The notes under the pieces: generated by a model
The model's input: only the letters and a program-made list of their open reading frames with translations
The model's database searches: none
What the model was told of the DNA's origin: nothing
Program-made: the position numbers and the translations under genes
Shown: in pieces, positions 1 through 6,856 of the stretch
How positions within the stretch are numbered: position 1 is the stretch's first letter
How the letters are laid out: each line of letters starts with the position of its first letter
Source: an uncultured bacterium
GTDB taxonomy: Bacteria > Verrucomicrobiota > Kiritimatiellia > RFP12 > UBA1067
NCBI GenBank assembly: GCA_902773475.1
Contig: CACYEO010000106.1
Location: 1 to 10,933, forward strand
Direction: 5' to 3'
DNA length: 10,933 bases

Positions 1-1
1 G

Positions 2-346
2 CAGATGCCCGTGGACGGAATCCTGTGGTATCAGGGCGAATCGAACGCCACGCGCTGCGTGCCGCCGGAGGCTCCGCTCGACGGCGCATACATGGAAGAG
101 ACGCTGCGCGCCGTGATGGAGCAGTTTCGCAGGCTGTGGGGCGCCAAGGTCGTGGTCGTAGGGCTGCCTGTAATGGACCGTCCGTGGGCGCCGTACCGCG
201 CGGCCCAGAAGAAGGTGGCCCGGGAGACCGGGGCGATATTCGTCGATACGTTCGCCGCAGGCCTGGGCGATCCGCACGACGTCCACCCTCGCGACAAATC
301 CGCCTTTGCCGATCTCGCGGCCGGCGCGGTGCAGGACGTCAAATAG
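2..346 (+). CDS. Sialate O-acetylesterase-type SGNH esterase, C-terminal part (5' end outside window)
   Basis: The reading frame is open from the first codon of the window (2-4, CAG), and the ATG at 5 is internal, so this is the 3' part of a longer gene. About 114 residues remain. The motif GILWYQGESNA near the start is the block typical of sialate O-acetylesterases and related carbohydrate esterases (SASA family, SGNH-like fold). The motif DPHDVHP near the C-terminus carries the Asp/His pair expected to complete the catalytic triad. The nucleophilic serine block should lie upstream of the window and cannot be checked. Family members remove acetyl groups from sialic acids or from plant glycans such as xylan and are usually exported. 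The signal peptide is not visible here. The exact substrate cannot be told. The gene ends at TAG 344-346, 78 nt before the next start. Confidence 0.88.
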   Translation, partial: QMPVDGILWYQGESNATRCVPPEAPLDGAYMEETLRAVMEQFRRLWGAKVVVVGLPVMDRPWAPYRAAQKKVARETGAIFVDTFAAGLGDPHDVHPRDKSAFADLAAGAVQDVK

Positions 347-368
347 CTCAATCCCTCCCCCCCGGCAG

Positions 369-388
369 GGACGGCGAAACCGGCGTCC
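369..388 (+). terminator. Weak hairpin after the esterase gene
   Basis: GGACG (369-373) can pair with CGTCC (384-388) across a ten-base loop, 22 nt after the esterase stop codon. It is followed only by a short pyrimidine run, not a real T-tract, so intrinsic termination is doubtful. Chance is a serious alternative in DNA this GC-rich. Confidence 0.2.
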
Positions 389-407
389 TTCTGTGCGCCG
401 GGCGTTA

Positions 408-416
408 TGGTATACT
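408..416 (+). promoter_or_regulatory. Extended -10 promoter for the DUF3472 gene / long operon
   Basis: TGGTATACT at 408-416 fits the extended -10 consensus TGnTATAAT with one mismatch in the hexamer. No good -35 hexamer is present 16-18 nt upstream, which is normal for extended -10 promoters. The predicted transcription start, 6-7 nt past the hexamer, is at about 422-424, immediately before the ATG at 425. The mRNA would therefore be nearly leaderless. This also argues against the upstream in-frame ATG at 407, which would lie inside the promoter. Confidence 0.5.
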
Positions 417-424
417 TGCCGCCT

Positions 425-1279
425 ATGAAAACCACCGTCATCACCGCTGTTGCGGCTTTGGCCGCGTTAGCCTTTCAACGTCCGCTGCTCGCAGGCGCGG
501 AATTGGCCGGGATCGCGGCGCGTTCCGTCCACTTGAACTACGAGCGCCCCGCACCCGGAGACGTGTCCGCGATAGAATGCGCCGTGACCGTCCGCGAGAC
601 CGCCCCCGGCACGTTTTTCGAAGTCGCCGGCTTCGAATGCGGCTACTGCGGTTTCCAGGAACTCTACGACGGTTCGCACGTCTTCATATTCTCCGTATGG
701 GATCCGGGCGATCCTTTCGATTTCAAGGCCAGGCCGGACGCCGTGCCGCCGGACCGGCGCGTGAAGGAGGTCTACGCGGCGGCCGGAGTGCGCGTGAAGC
801 GTTTCGGCGGCGAGGGCACCGGAGCGCAGGCGATGGCTCCGTACGACTGGAAGAAGGATGTCCCTGAAACGGTGCGCATATCGTGCTCGCCGCACGGCGC
901 AGACCGCACCGAGTTCACCGCATGGATCAAAACCCCTTCCGGCGAATGGCGCAGAATGGCATCCTTCTCGACGCTTCATCTCGGAACGAAACCGTTCTCG
1001 CGCGCGTTTTCCTTCATAGAGGATTTCCGCCGCAACAGGGCGTCCGCCGGAATGCGTCGCCGCGCGGATTTCACCGGCATGGTTTTCACGTTCGCCGGCG
1101 GCGAGCGGCGCGATTGCGCCCAGGCCCGCTTCACGGCCGATTCCAATCCGTCGCTTGCGATTGACGCCGCCCCCGCCCCCGGCGGCTGGACGCTCGCCAC
1201 AGGCGGCTCCGTGACAAATTCCAACGCGCGCCTCGGCGGAACGGTCGCGCGCGGCGCGCCGGGGGAAGCGTCGAAATGA
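425..1279 (+). CDS. Secreted DUF3472-domain protein
   Basis: The protein has 284 residues. Residues 1-25 look like a signal peptide (MKTT followed by an Ala/Leu-rich core and a probable cleavage site near LLAGA), so it is likely exported. The body matches what I know of DUF3472: a segment ending in GYCGFQELYDG then VFIFSVWDP (about 73-93), then RFGGEGTGAQAM (127-137) followed by YDW, then a beta-rich part ending with FSFIEDF (195-201) and an arginine-rich RRRADFTGM segment (211-219). DUF3472 occurs in secreted proteins of Bacteroidetes and PVC bacteria, often linked to carbohydrate-related modules; no biochemical function is established. I chose ATG 425 over the in-frame ATG 407 because of the promoter at 408-416 and the clean signal peptide. 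The stop overlaps the ruvA start (ATGA, 1276-1279), indicating translational coupling of an exported protein to a DNA repair gene. Confidence 0.78.
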   Translation: MKTTVITAVAALAALAFQRPLLAGAELAGIAARSVHLNYERPAPGDVSAIECAVTVRETAPGTFFEVAGFECGYCGFQELYDGSHVFIFSVWDPGDPFDFKARPDAVPPDRRVKEVYAAAGVRVKRFGGEGTGAQAMAPYDWKKDVPETVRISCSPHGADRTEFTAWIKTPSGEWRRMASFSTLHLGTKPFSRAFSFIEDFRRNRASAGMRRRADFTGMVFTFAGGERRDCAQARFTADSNPSLAIDAAPAPGGWTLATGGSVTNSNARLGGTVARGAPGEASK

Positions 1280-1878
1280 TAGTCTCTCTCTCAGGGACGC
1301 TCCTCTCGAAATCCCCGGTTTCCGCCGTCGTCGAGTGCGGCGGCGTGGGATACGAAGCGTTCATACCGCTTTCCACGTACGACCGCCTGCCTCCGGCCGG
1401 CGAAAAATGCTTTTTGCATACGTGCCACGTCGTGCGCGAAGACGCCCAGCTGCTTTTCGGGTTCGCCACTGAAGACGAAAAACGCGTCTTTTCCCTTTGC
1501 ACCGCCATTTCCGGCGTAGGTCCCAAAATAGCGCTGTCGCTGCTTTCGGGATTGAAGCCCGCCGACCTGCAGCTCGCCGTGGCGGAAGGCGATTTCAAAC
1601 GCCTTTCTTCCGTGAAAGGAGTCGGCCGCAAGATCGCGGAACGCATTGTGGTGGAACTGCGCGGCAAGGTGAATCCCGTCGCGGCGCTTGCCGCCGCCGC
1701 ATCGGGCGGCGACGATTCGCGCGCAGAGGTTTTGCGCGACGCGATGATGGCGCTTGCGAATCTCGGATATTCCGAGGACGCCGCACGCAAAATGGTGCAG
1801 GACGTGTTGAAGGAAGACGCCTCGGTCGCGGACATCCAGACGGTTTTGAGACGCGCGCTCGCGGGCGCGGCGAAGTGA
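1276..1878 (+). CDS. ruvA: Holliday junction branch migration protein RuvA
   Basis: The product has 200 residues, the usual length for RuvA. RuvA tetramers bind four-way Holliday junctions in the cytoplasm and load the RuvB helicase motors that drive branch migration before RuvC cleavage. Domain I (about 1-62) is the OB-fold, with the typical start MIVSLSGTLL and VECGGVGYEAFIP. Domain II has two helix-hairpin-helix motifs, ISGVGPKIAL (78-87) and VKGVGRKIAERIVVELRGK (113-131). A flexible Ala-rich linker (about 135-149) leads to the small C-terminal domain III (150-198, EVLRDAMMALANLGYS), which contacts RuvB. The ATG lies in the ATGA overlap with the gene before. Neither ruvC nor ruvB is adjacent here, although ruvCAB clustering is common in bacteria. 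Confidence 0.97.
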   Translation: MIVSLSGTLLSKSPVSAVVECGGVGYEAFIPLSTYDRLPPAGEKCFLHTCHVVREDAQLLFGFATEDEKRVFSLCTAISGVGPKIALSLLSGLKPADLQLAVAEGDFKRLSSVKGVGRKIAERIVVELRGKVNPVAALAAAASGGDDSRAEVLRDAMMALANLGYSEDAARKMVQDVLKEDASVADIQTVLRRALAGAAK

Positions 1879-1889
1879 GGGGGGCTGCG

Positions 1890-2609
1890 GTGCTTCGTGT
1901 TGTCGCCACGCCGATAGGCAATCTCGGGGATCTGTCCCCGCGCGCGCTCGAAGCGTTCAAAAACGCTTCGCTCGTAGCCTGCGAAGACACCCGCCGCACC
2001 TGGCAGCTGCTGTCGGCGTTCGGCGTTCCGCGCCCCGAAATGATTTCGTTCCGCCAGGGCAACGAGGAGAAAACCGCCGACGCGGTTATCGCGGCGGTCC
2101 GCGCCGGACGCGAGACCGTGCTCTGCTCCGACGGCGGCTACCCGGCGATATCCGACCCCGGCTACAAATTGATCAGGCGCTGCGCGCGCGAAGGCGTCCC
2201 GTTCGAGGTCGTGCCCGGCGCGTCGGCTGTGCTTACGGCGCTCGTGTCTTCCGGGCTTTCAACTTCTTCTTTCACATTCAAAGGTTTTCCGCCGCGGCAG
2301 CCCGGCGCGCTTAGGAGGTTCTTCGCCGATGACGCCGCAGGCCCCCACACGATGGTCTGCTTCGAGTCGCCATTCCGCGTGGGCAAGACGCTTCAGGCGG
2401 CGTTCGAAACGCTCGGCGACCGCGAAGCCGCAGTGTGCATCGAACTTACCAAACTGCACGAGCGCGTGGATCGCGGCTTCCTCGCCGATCTCGCCGCGAA
2501 ATACGCGCAGACTGCGGTGAAGGGCGAAGTCGCCGTTGTAATTGCAGGATCCAATCCAAAATTCACCCGCGGCGCGCACGGCGCGCCGGAGGAGGATGAC
2601 AATGAATAA
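1890..2609 (+). CDS. rsmI: 16S rRNA (cytidine1402-2'-O)-methyltransferase RsmI
   Basis: RsmI uses S-adenosylmethionine to methylate the 2'-OH of C1402 in the decoding centre of 16S rRNA. All family blocks are visible in the 239 residues: VVATPIGNLGDLSPRAL (4-20), ACEDTRR (30-36), CSDGGYPAISDPG (79-91), VVPGASAVLTAL (108-119), FKGFPPRQ (130-137), FESPFRVGKTL (158-168), CIELTKLHE (183-191), and KGEVAVVIAG (211-220). The loop normally written SDAGxPxISDPG has Gly for Ala, and the usual VPGPSA has Ala for Pro; both are mild changes. The protein is shorter than E. coli RsmI (286 residues) and seems to lack the small C-terminal domain. Start choice: GTG 1890 has a purine-rich GAGGGGGG (1877-1884) five bases upstream. 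GTG 1875, in a GTGA overlap with the ruvA stop, would add five residues and cannot be excluded. Confidence 0.95.
   Translation: MLRVVATPIGNLGDLSPRALEAFKNASLVACEDTRRTWQLLSAFGVPRPEMISFRQGNEEKTADAVIAAVRAGRETVLCSDGGYPAISDPGYKLIRRCAREGVPFEVVPGASAVLTALVSSGLSTSSFTFKGFPPRQPGALRRFFADDAAGPHTMVCFESPFRVGKTLQAAFETLGDREAAVCIELTKLHERVDRGFLADLAAKYAQTAVKGEVAVVIAGSNPKFTRGAHGAPEEDDNE
2588..2595 (+). promoter_or_regulatory. Strong Shine-Dalgarno site fixing the start at 2602
   Basis: GGAGGAGG at 2588-2595 lies inside the 3' end of rsmI, six bases before ATG 2602. In-frame ATGs at 2542 and 2596 are too far from or directly abutting this site. It is the clearest Shine-Dalgarno sequence in the window. Confidence 0.7.
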
Positions 2610-3753
2610 AACAACCATGTTCTCGGCGTCCGCCGCGCTTTGCGCCGCGATGCTTCTTCCCGCGGCGGCGGACGGCACCCCGCCGCCGGCCTCGCCGCCA
2701 TCTCCCCCGGCGTCCGGCGCGGTCGCGCCTGGTCTCGTCGATGCCGCGATAGAAAGAGGCGTCGCGTTTCTTAAAACCCAGCAGGCGCTCGACGGATCGT
2801 TTTCCGATTCGCACATGCCGGCTCTCACGGCGCTGCCGCTGTGGGCGTTCGTCCGCTCCGGCGCGGGGGATTCGCCGGCCGCCACAAACGCCGCGAATTT
2901 CGTTCTCGGCACGCAGCGCGAAGACGGCGGTTTCTACGTTCCCAGGCCGGGCCGCGGCGGTTCGGGTCTCGGCAACTACAATACCGGCGTCTGCATGAGC
3001 GCGCTCCATGAAAGCGGCCTCGCGCCCGCGTCCGCGATACTGAAGGCCCGCGACTACGTGGCCGGTTCGCAATTGACCGGCGACGATACGCTTTCGGGCG
3101 GCTTTGGATACGACCGCGCGATGCGCCGCCGCTACGCCGATCTCAACAATACCGTATACGCGATGGACGCCATGCGCCGCACGCAGTCTGCGGAAGAGTT
3201 CCGCCCCGCCGGGGAGAAACGCGCGGATCTGGACTGGTCGCGCGCGCTCGCATACGTTTCGAGCCTCCAGTCCCGCGAAGGCTCCGCCGCAGGCGGCTTT
3301 GCATACAACGACCGCACTCCCCAGGGCGGAACGTCCACGAACGCCGCGTCGGGGAAAGTGACGCTGCGCGCGTACGGTTCCATGACTTACGCAGGCGTGC
3401 TCGCCATGGTGCATTGCGAACTGCCGAAGTCCGACCCGCGCGTCAAATCCGCGTTTGAATACTGCGCCGCGCACTGGTCGCTCGACGAAAACCCCGGCAT
3501 GGGCCGGCAGGGGCTGTTCTTCTACTACGACATCCTTTCGCGCGCGCTCGCCGCGGCGGGAACGCCTCTCACCGCCGCAGACGGCGGCACGGTGGACTGG
3601 CGCGGACAGCTTGCCGCGAAACTCGTCGCCCTGCAGAAGGCCGACGGATCGTGGTGCAACGACAACAACCGCTTCTGGGAGAACGATCCCGTTCTCTGCA
3701 CTTCATACGCCTTGCTCGCGCTCTCGCTCTGCAAACCCGGCGCAACACACTGA
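2602..3753 (+). CDS. Secreted prenyltransferase/squalene-cyclase-repeat (alpha/alpha-toroid) protein
   Basis: The product has 383 residues. Residues 1-24 form a signal peptide (Ala-rich core, cleavage near AAADG), then a Pro-rich stretch (27-37) and the folded domain. At least five Q-x(3-6)-[DE]G-[SG]-[FW]-like repeats are seen: FLKTQQALDGSF (56-67), VLGTQREDGGFY (101-112), about 154-170 ending SGGFGYD, about 219-235 ending AGGFAYND, and LVALQKADGSW (341-351). This is the pattern of the alpha6/alpha6 toroid shared by squalene-hopene cyclases, protein prenyltransferases and complement-like proteins. I see neither the DxDD acid motif of class II terpene cyclases nor a fused cyclase domain, and the length is about half that of squalene-hopene cyclase, so terpene cyclisation is unlikely. 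Such proteins are common in Planctomycetes and Verrucomicrobia with unknown role. The start overlaps rsmI by 8 nt, suggesting coupling. Function is not known. Confidence 0.82.
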   Translation: MNKTTMFSASAALCAAMLLPAAADGTPPPASPPSPPASGAVAPGLVDAAIERGVAFLKTQQALDGSFSDSHMPALTALPLWAFVRSGAGDSPAATNAANFVLGTQREDGGFYVPRPGRGGSGLGNYNTGVCMSALHESGLAPASAILKARDYVAGSQLTGDDTLSGGFGYDRAMRRRYADLNNTVYAMDAMRRTQSAEEFRPAGEKRADLDWSRALAYVSSLQSREGSAAGGFAYNDRTPQGGTSTNAASGKVTLRAYGSMTYAGVLAMVHCELPKSDPRVKSAFEYCAAHWSLDENPGMGRQGLFFYYDILSRALAAAGTPLTAADGGTVDWRGQLAAKLVALQKADGSWCNDNNRFWENDPVLCTSYALLALSLCKPGATH

Positions 3754-3767
3754 AAAGACCTTCCGCG

Positions 3768-5951
3768 ATGGCAAAGAAAGACAAGGGCGGAGTCCCGCCA
3801 AGCCTCCTCGACAATCTCGACCTGTTCGCATCCGCAGCACCGGCAGATCCTCCCCCTCCCGCGGACGATGGCGCCGGGGCCGCGCCTCCCGCGCAGGAGC
3901 CGGACGTAGAAACCGGCGCGCAGCCCGCCGCAGACGGCGCCGCGCCGTCCTCCCCCGCGCTTTCCCTTACGGGGCGCGGCCCGCTCCGCGACTTGATGGA
4001 TTCCAACTTCCTGCAGTTCGCGGGCTACGTGATCTGTTCGCGCGCGATACCCGCCGTCGAGGACGGTCTCAAGCCCGTGCAGCGCCGCATCCTGCATTCG
4101 CTTTTCGAAAAGGACGACAAGCGTTTCACAAAAGTGGCCAATATCGTGGGCCACGCCATGCAGTACCATCCCCACGGCGACGCCTCAATCGGCGACGCTC
4201 TCGTCGTGCTGGCGAACAAACTCTGGAGCGAAGACGGCAGCCGCGGCTACGTGATACGCGGGCAGGGGAACTTCGGCAACATCTACACCGGAATGCCCGC
4301 CGCCGCCCCGCGTTACATCGAATGCCAGCTTTCGGACCTCGCCCGCGGCGAAGTCTTCAACCCGAAGACTACGCAGTACGTGCCGTCGTACGACGGACGC
4401 AACAAAGAGCCCGTCCTGCTGCCCGCCAAGATACCGCTGCTTCTGATGTTCGGCGCGGACGGCATCGCAGTCGGCCTTTCGACGGCGATTCTCCCGCACA
4501 ACTTCATCGAACTTCTCGAAGCCGAAATCGACATCATCCGCAAAAAGAAGGTGGAACTCTACCCCGATTTCCAGCTCGGCGGCGTGATGGACGTGTCCGA
4601 ATACGACGACGGCCGCGGCAAGGTGAAGGTGCGCGCCGTCATCGAACCGCGCGACAAGAACAAACTCGTCATAACCCAGCTTCCATGGGGCGAAACGACC
4701 GATTCCCTGATCGCCGACATAGAAGAGGCGATCAAGAAAAAGAAAGTCGAAATACGCCAGATACACGACCTCACCGCGAAGGACGTGGAAATCGAACTGA
4801 TCCTCTCCACTGGCGCTTCGCAGGAGAAGACCGTCACCGCGCTCTACGCTTTCACGAAATGCGAGAAATCCATCGCGTCGCGTCCGGTCGTCCTCGACGC
4901 CGGAAGGCCGCGTGAACTGACCGTTTCGCAGATTCTCGCGCGCAACACCGAACGCCTGATGTCGCTCACGCGCCGCGAACTCGAAATCAAACTCGAAGAA
5001 CTCGACGCCCAGTTCCACGCCAAGACGCTCGACCAGATATTCATCGAAGAGCGCGTGTACAAACGCATCGAAAACGAAAAGTCCTGGGAGGGCGTGCGAA
5101 AGGCGGTGTTCGACGGCCTCGCGCCGTTCCGCAAACGCCTGCGCCGCGATGTCACCGGCGACGATGTCGAGCGGCTTCTCAAGATTCCCATCCGCAGGAT
5201 TTCGCAATACGACATCGACAAGAACCGCAAGGAGATCGAAGACATCGTCGCGGAGGAGAAGAAGACCGCCGCCGACCTCGCCGATCTGCGCAATTTCACG
5301 ATAAAGTACATCAAGAACCTGATAAAGACTTACAAGAGCAAATATCCGCGCTGCACGAAAATCGCCGCTTCGCCGTTCAAGCAGGTCGACATGCGCGCGA
5401 TCACCGCGTCGGAACTGACGATCCGCTCCGACCCGGAAAACCATTTCGTCGGGTCCGGCGTGCGCGGCGGAGACGAACTTTTCAAATGCTCGTCCCTTGA
5501 CAAGCTTCTCTTCCTGTGGAAGGACGGCCGCTACAAGATGATGCCCCCGCCCGAGAAACTCTTTGTGGACAAAGACCTTCTTTGCGTGCTTTTCTATTCG
5601 CGCGACAAGGAATACACCTGCGTCTACACAGAGCCCGACTACGGCTTCTCGTACATGAAGCGCTTTACGTTCGGCGGCATGATCCAGAACAAGGAATACC
5701 GCCTCGCCCCGGAAAAGTCGAAGGTGATATTCTTCACCGACGGCTGCCCCGAGACGCTCTACGTGAAATACCGTCCCGCCAAATCGCAGCGCATACACCA
5801 GCAGGCCTTCTCCCCCGGCGAAGCGACGGTGCGCGGTGCGTCGTCGCGCGGGCTTCAGATGACCACAAAGGCCATCGCAAAGATTTCAACGTCGAAAGGT
5901 TCGTGGTGGGACGATTCCGAAACGCCGGAAAAAGGCCTTCTCACGGACTGA
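3768..5951 (+). CDS. parC: Type IIA DNA topoisomerase subunit A (ParC/GyrA-like)
   Basis: This is the DNA breakage-reunion subunit of a type IIA topoisomerase (727 residues). It pairs with a GyrB/ParE ATPase subunit to pass one duplex through another. Residues 20-66 are a Pro/Ala-rich acidic extension. The catalytic core starts near LMDSNFLQFAGYVICSRAIP (76-95) with DGLKPVQRRIL (99-109), YHPHGDASIGD (133-143) and the active-site Tyr183 in APRYIECQLSDLA. The coiled-coil gate follows (about 410-540). The C-terminal beta-pinwheel is short (about 560-720). No GyrA box (QRRGGKG) is visible, which favours a ParC-type subunit over gyrase A. Ala139 sits at the E. coli GyrA Ser83/ParC Ser80 position; Asp143 matches GyrA Asp87. 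ATG 3768, 14 nt after the previous stop, is preferred because upstream in-frame codons overlap the toroid gene. No parE lies nearby, though parE-parC pairs are common elsewhere. Confidence 0.93.
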   Translation: MAKKDKGGVPPSLLDNLDLFASAAPADPPPPADDGAGAAPPAQEPDVETGAQPAADGAAPSSPALSLTGRGPLRDLMDSNFLQFAGYVICSRAIPAVEDGLKPVQRRILHSLFEKDDKRFTKVANIVGHAMQYHPHGDASIGDALVVLANKLWSEDGSRGYVIRGQGNFGNIYTGMPAAAPRYIECQLSDLARGEVFNPKTTQYVPSYDGRNKEPVLLPAKIPLLLMFGADGIAVGLSTAILPHNFIELLEAEIDIIRKKKVELYPDFQLGGVMDVSEYDDGRGKVKVRAVIEPRDKNKLVITQLPWGETTDSLIADIEEAIKKKKVEIRQIHDLTAKDVEIELILSTGASQEKTVTALYAFTKCEKSIASRPVVLDAGRPRELTVSQILARNTERLMSLTRRELEIKLEELDAQFHAKTLDQIFIEERVYKRIENEKSWEGVRKAVFDGLAPFRKRLRRDVTGDDVERLLKIPIRRISQYDIDKNRKEIEDIVAEEKKTAADLADLRNFTIKYIKNLIKTYKSKYPRCTKIAASPFKQVDMRAITASELTIRSDPENHFVGSGVRGGDELFKCSSLDKLLFLWKDGRYKMMPPPEKLFVDKDLLCVLFYSRDKEYTCVYTEPDYGFSYMKRFTFGGMIQNKEYRLAPEKSKVIFFTDGCPETLYVKYRPAKSQRIHQQAFSPGEATVRGASSRGLQMTTKAIAKISTSKGSWWDDSETPEKGLLTD

Positions 5952-5984
5952 TCCCACCCACTGCGCGACTTCCGCCGAACAGCC

Positions 5985-6848
5985 ATGGAACCGGAAATAA
6001 CATCCCCCGCCAACCCTAAAATCAAGCACGTCGTGAAACTGCGCTCGTGCTCGTTTCGCGACGAAACGGGCGAGATGATCGTGGAAGGCTACCGCGAATG
6101 CCGCCGCGCGCTCGACAACGGCTACCGCCCGAACCGCCTCTTCCACTGCCCGGAACTGTACCTGAAGGACGAAAACGAACCTGCGCTCGTGGAAGACTGC
6201 CGCCGCGCCGGCGCGGAAATCTATTCCTGCTCGAAAGCGGCTTTCCTGAAAATCGCATACCGTGAACGTCCCGACGGTCTTCTCGCCACCGGCCCGCACG
6301 TCGCGATTCCTCTCTCGCGCCTCGACGTTCCGGAAAACTCGCTTGTCATAGTCACGGAAGCCATTGAAAAGCCGGGCAATCTCGGCACGATTCTCCGTTC
6401 GGCGGATGCCGCCGGCGCCGCGGCCGTGATAGTGTGCGACAGGACTACCGACATCCACAACCCGAACGTGGTGCGCGCCTCCACCGGAACCCTCTTTTCC
6501 GTCCCCGTGGCAGTCGCGACGTCGGACGAAGCGCTCGCCTGGCTGCGCGCGCGCGGCTTCCGCATTCTGGCCGCAACGCCGCATGCCGAAAAACTCCATT
6601 TTGAAACCGACCTTACAGGCAATGTCGCCGTGGCGGTTGGCGCCGAGCAGTACGGGCTTACCGCAAAATGGATGGACGGCGCGGATCTGCGCGTGCGCAT
6701 ACCGATGCTCGGTCTGGCCGATTCGCTGAACGTTTCGGCCGCAGTGACGATTCTCGTGTTCGAGGCCGCCCGCCAGCGGATCGCGTCCGGTCTCGCGTCC
6801 GTCCCTGCTTTCGAGCCGTGGCACGGCGAAGGCCGCAAGGATCATTGA
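5985..6848 (+). CDS. SpoU/TrmH-family RNA 2'-O-ribose methyltransferase
   Basis: The product has 287 residues. Family members transfer a methyl group from S-adenosylmethionine to a ribose 2'-OH in rRNA or tRNA, using a trefoil-knotted SPOUT fold as a dimer. Residues 1-105 form the substrate-binding L30e-like domain (ITSPANPKIKHVVKL, then IVEGYRECRRAL). The SpoU domain shows motif 1 (IEKPGNLGTILRSADAAG, about 127-144, with the conserved Asn and Arg). It also shows motifs 2 and 3 (VAVGAEQYGL, then IPMLGLADSLNVSAA, about 244-258), which bind the cofactor. The layout fits 23S rRNA methylases of the RlmB/TsnR kind; which nucleotide is modified cannot be read from sequence. The start lies 33 nt after parC with no clear Shine-Dalgarno site. 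The end abuts the prenyltransferase gene. Confidence 0.92.
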   Translation: MEPEITSPANPKIKHVVKLRSCSFRDETGEMIVEGYRECRRALDNGYRPNRLFHCPELYLKDENEPALVEDCRRAGAEIYSCSKAAFLKIAYRERPDGLLATGPHVAIPLSRLDVPENSLVIVTEAIEKPGNLGTILRSADAAGAAAVIVCDRTTDIHNPNVVRASTGTLFSVPVAVATSDEALAWLRARGFRILAATPHAEKLHFETDLTGNVAVAVGAEQYGLTAKWMDGADLRVRIPMLGLADSLNVSAAVTILVFEAARQRIASGLASVPAFEPWHGEGRKDH

Positions 6849-6856
6849 GGCCCGCA

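Noticed and set aside
3455..4915. 486-codon plus-strand frame spanning the toroid/parC junction
   Set aside because: Low-complexity Arg/Pro/Ala-rich product running through two well-supported genes in another frame; a shadow frame.
4185..5798. 537-codon open frame on the minus strand opposite the parC-like gene
   Set aside because: It is exactly antisense to strongly conserved ParC sequence and shows no recognisable motif; long antisense frames are expected in GC-rich DNA.
6668..6856. Upstream ATG start for the menA-like gene
   Set aside because: It would add an Arg-rich stretch overlapping the conserved SpoU C-terminus by 181 nt; the membrane protein begins naturally at FRIWFQLLRPW.
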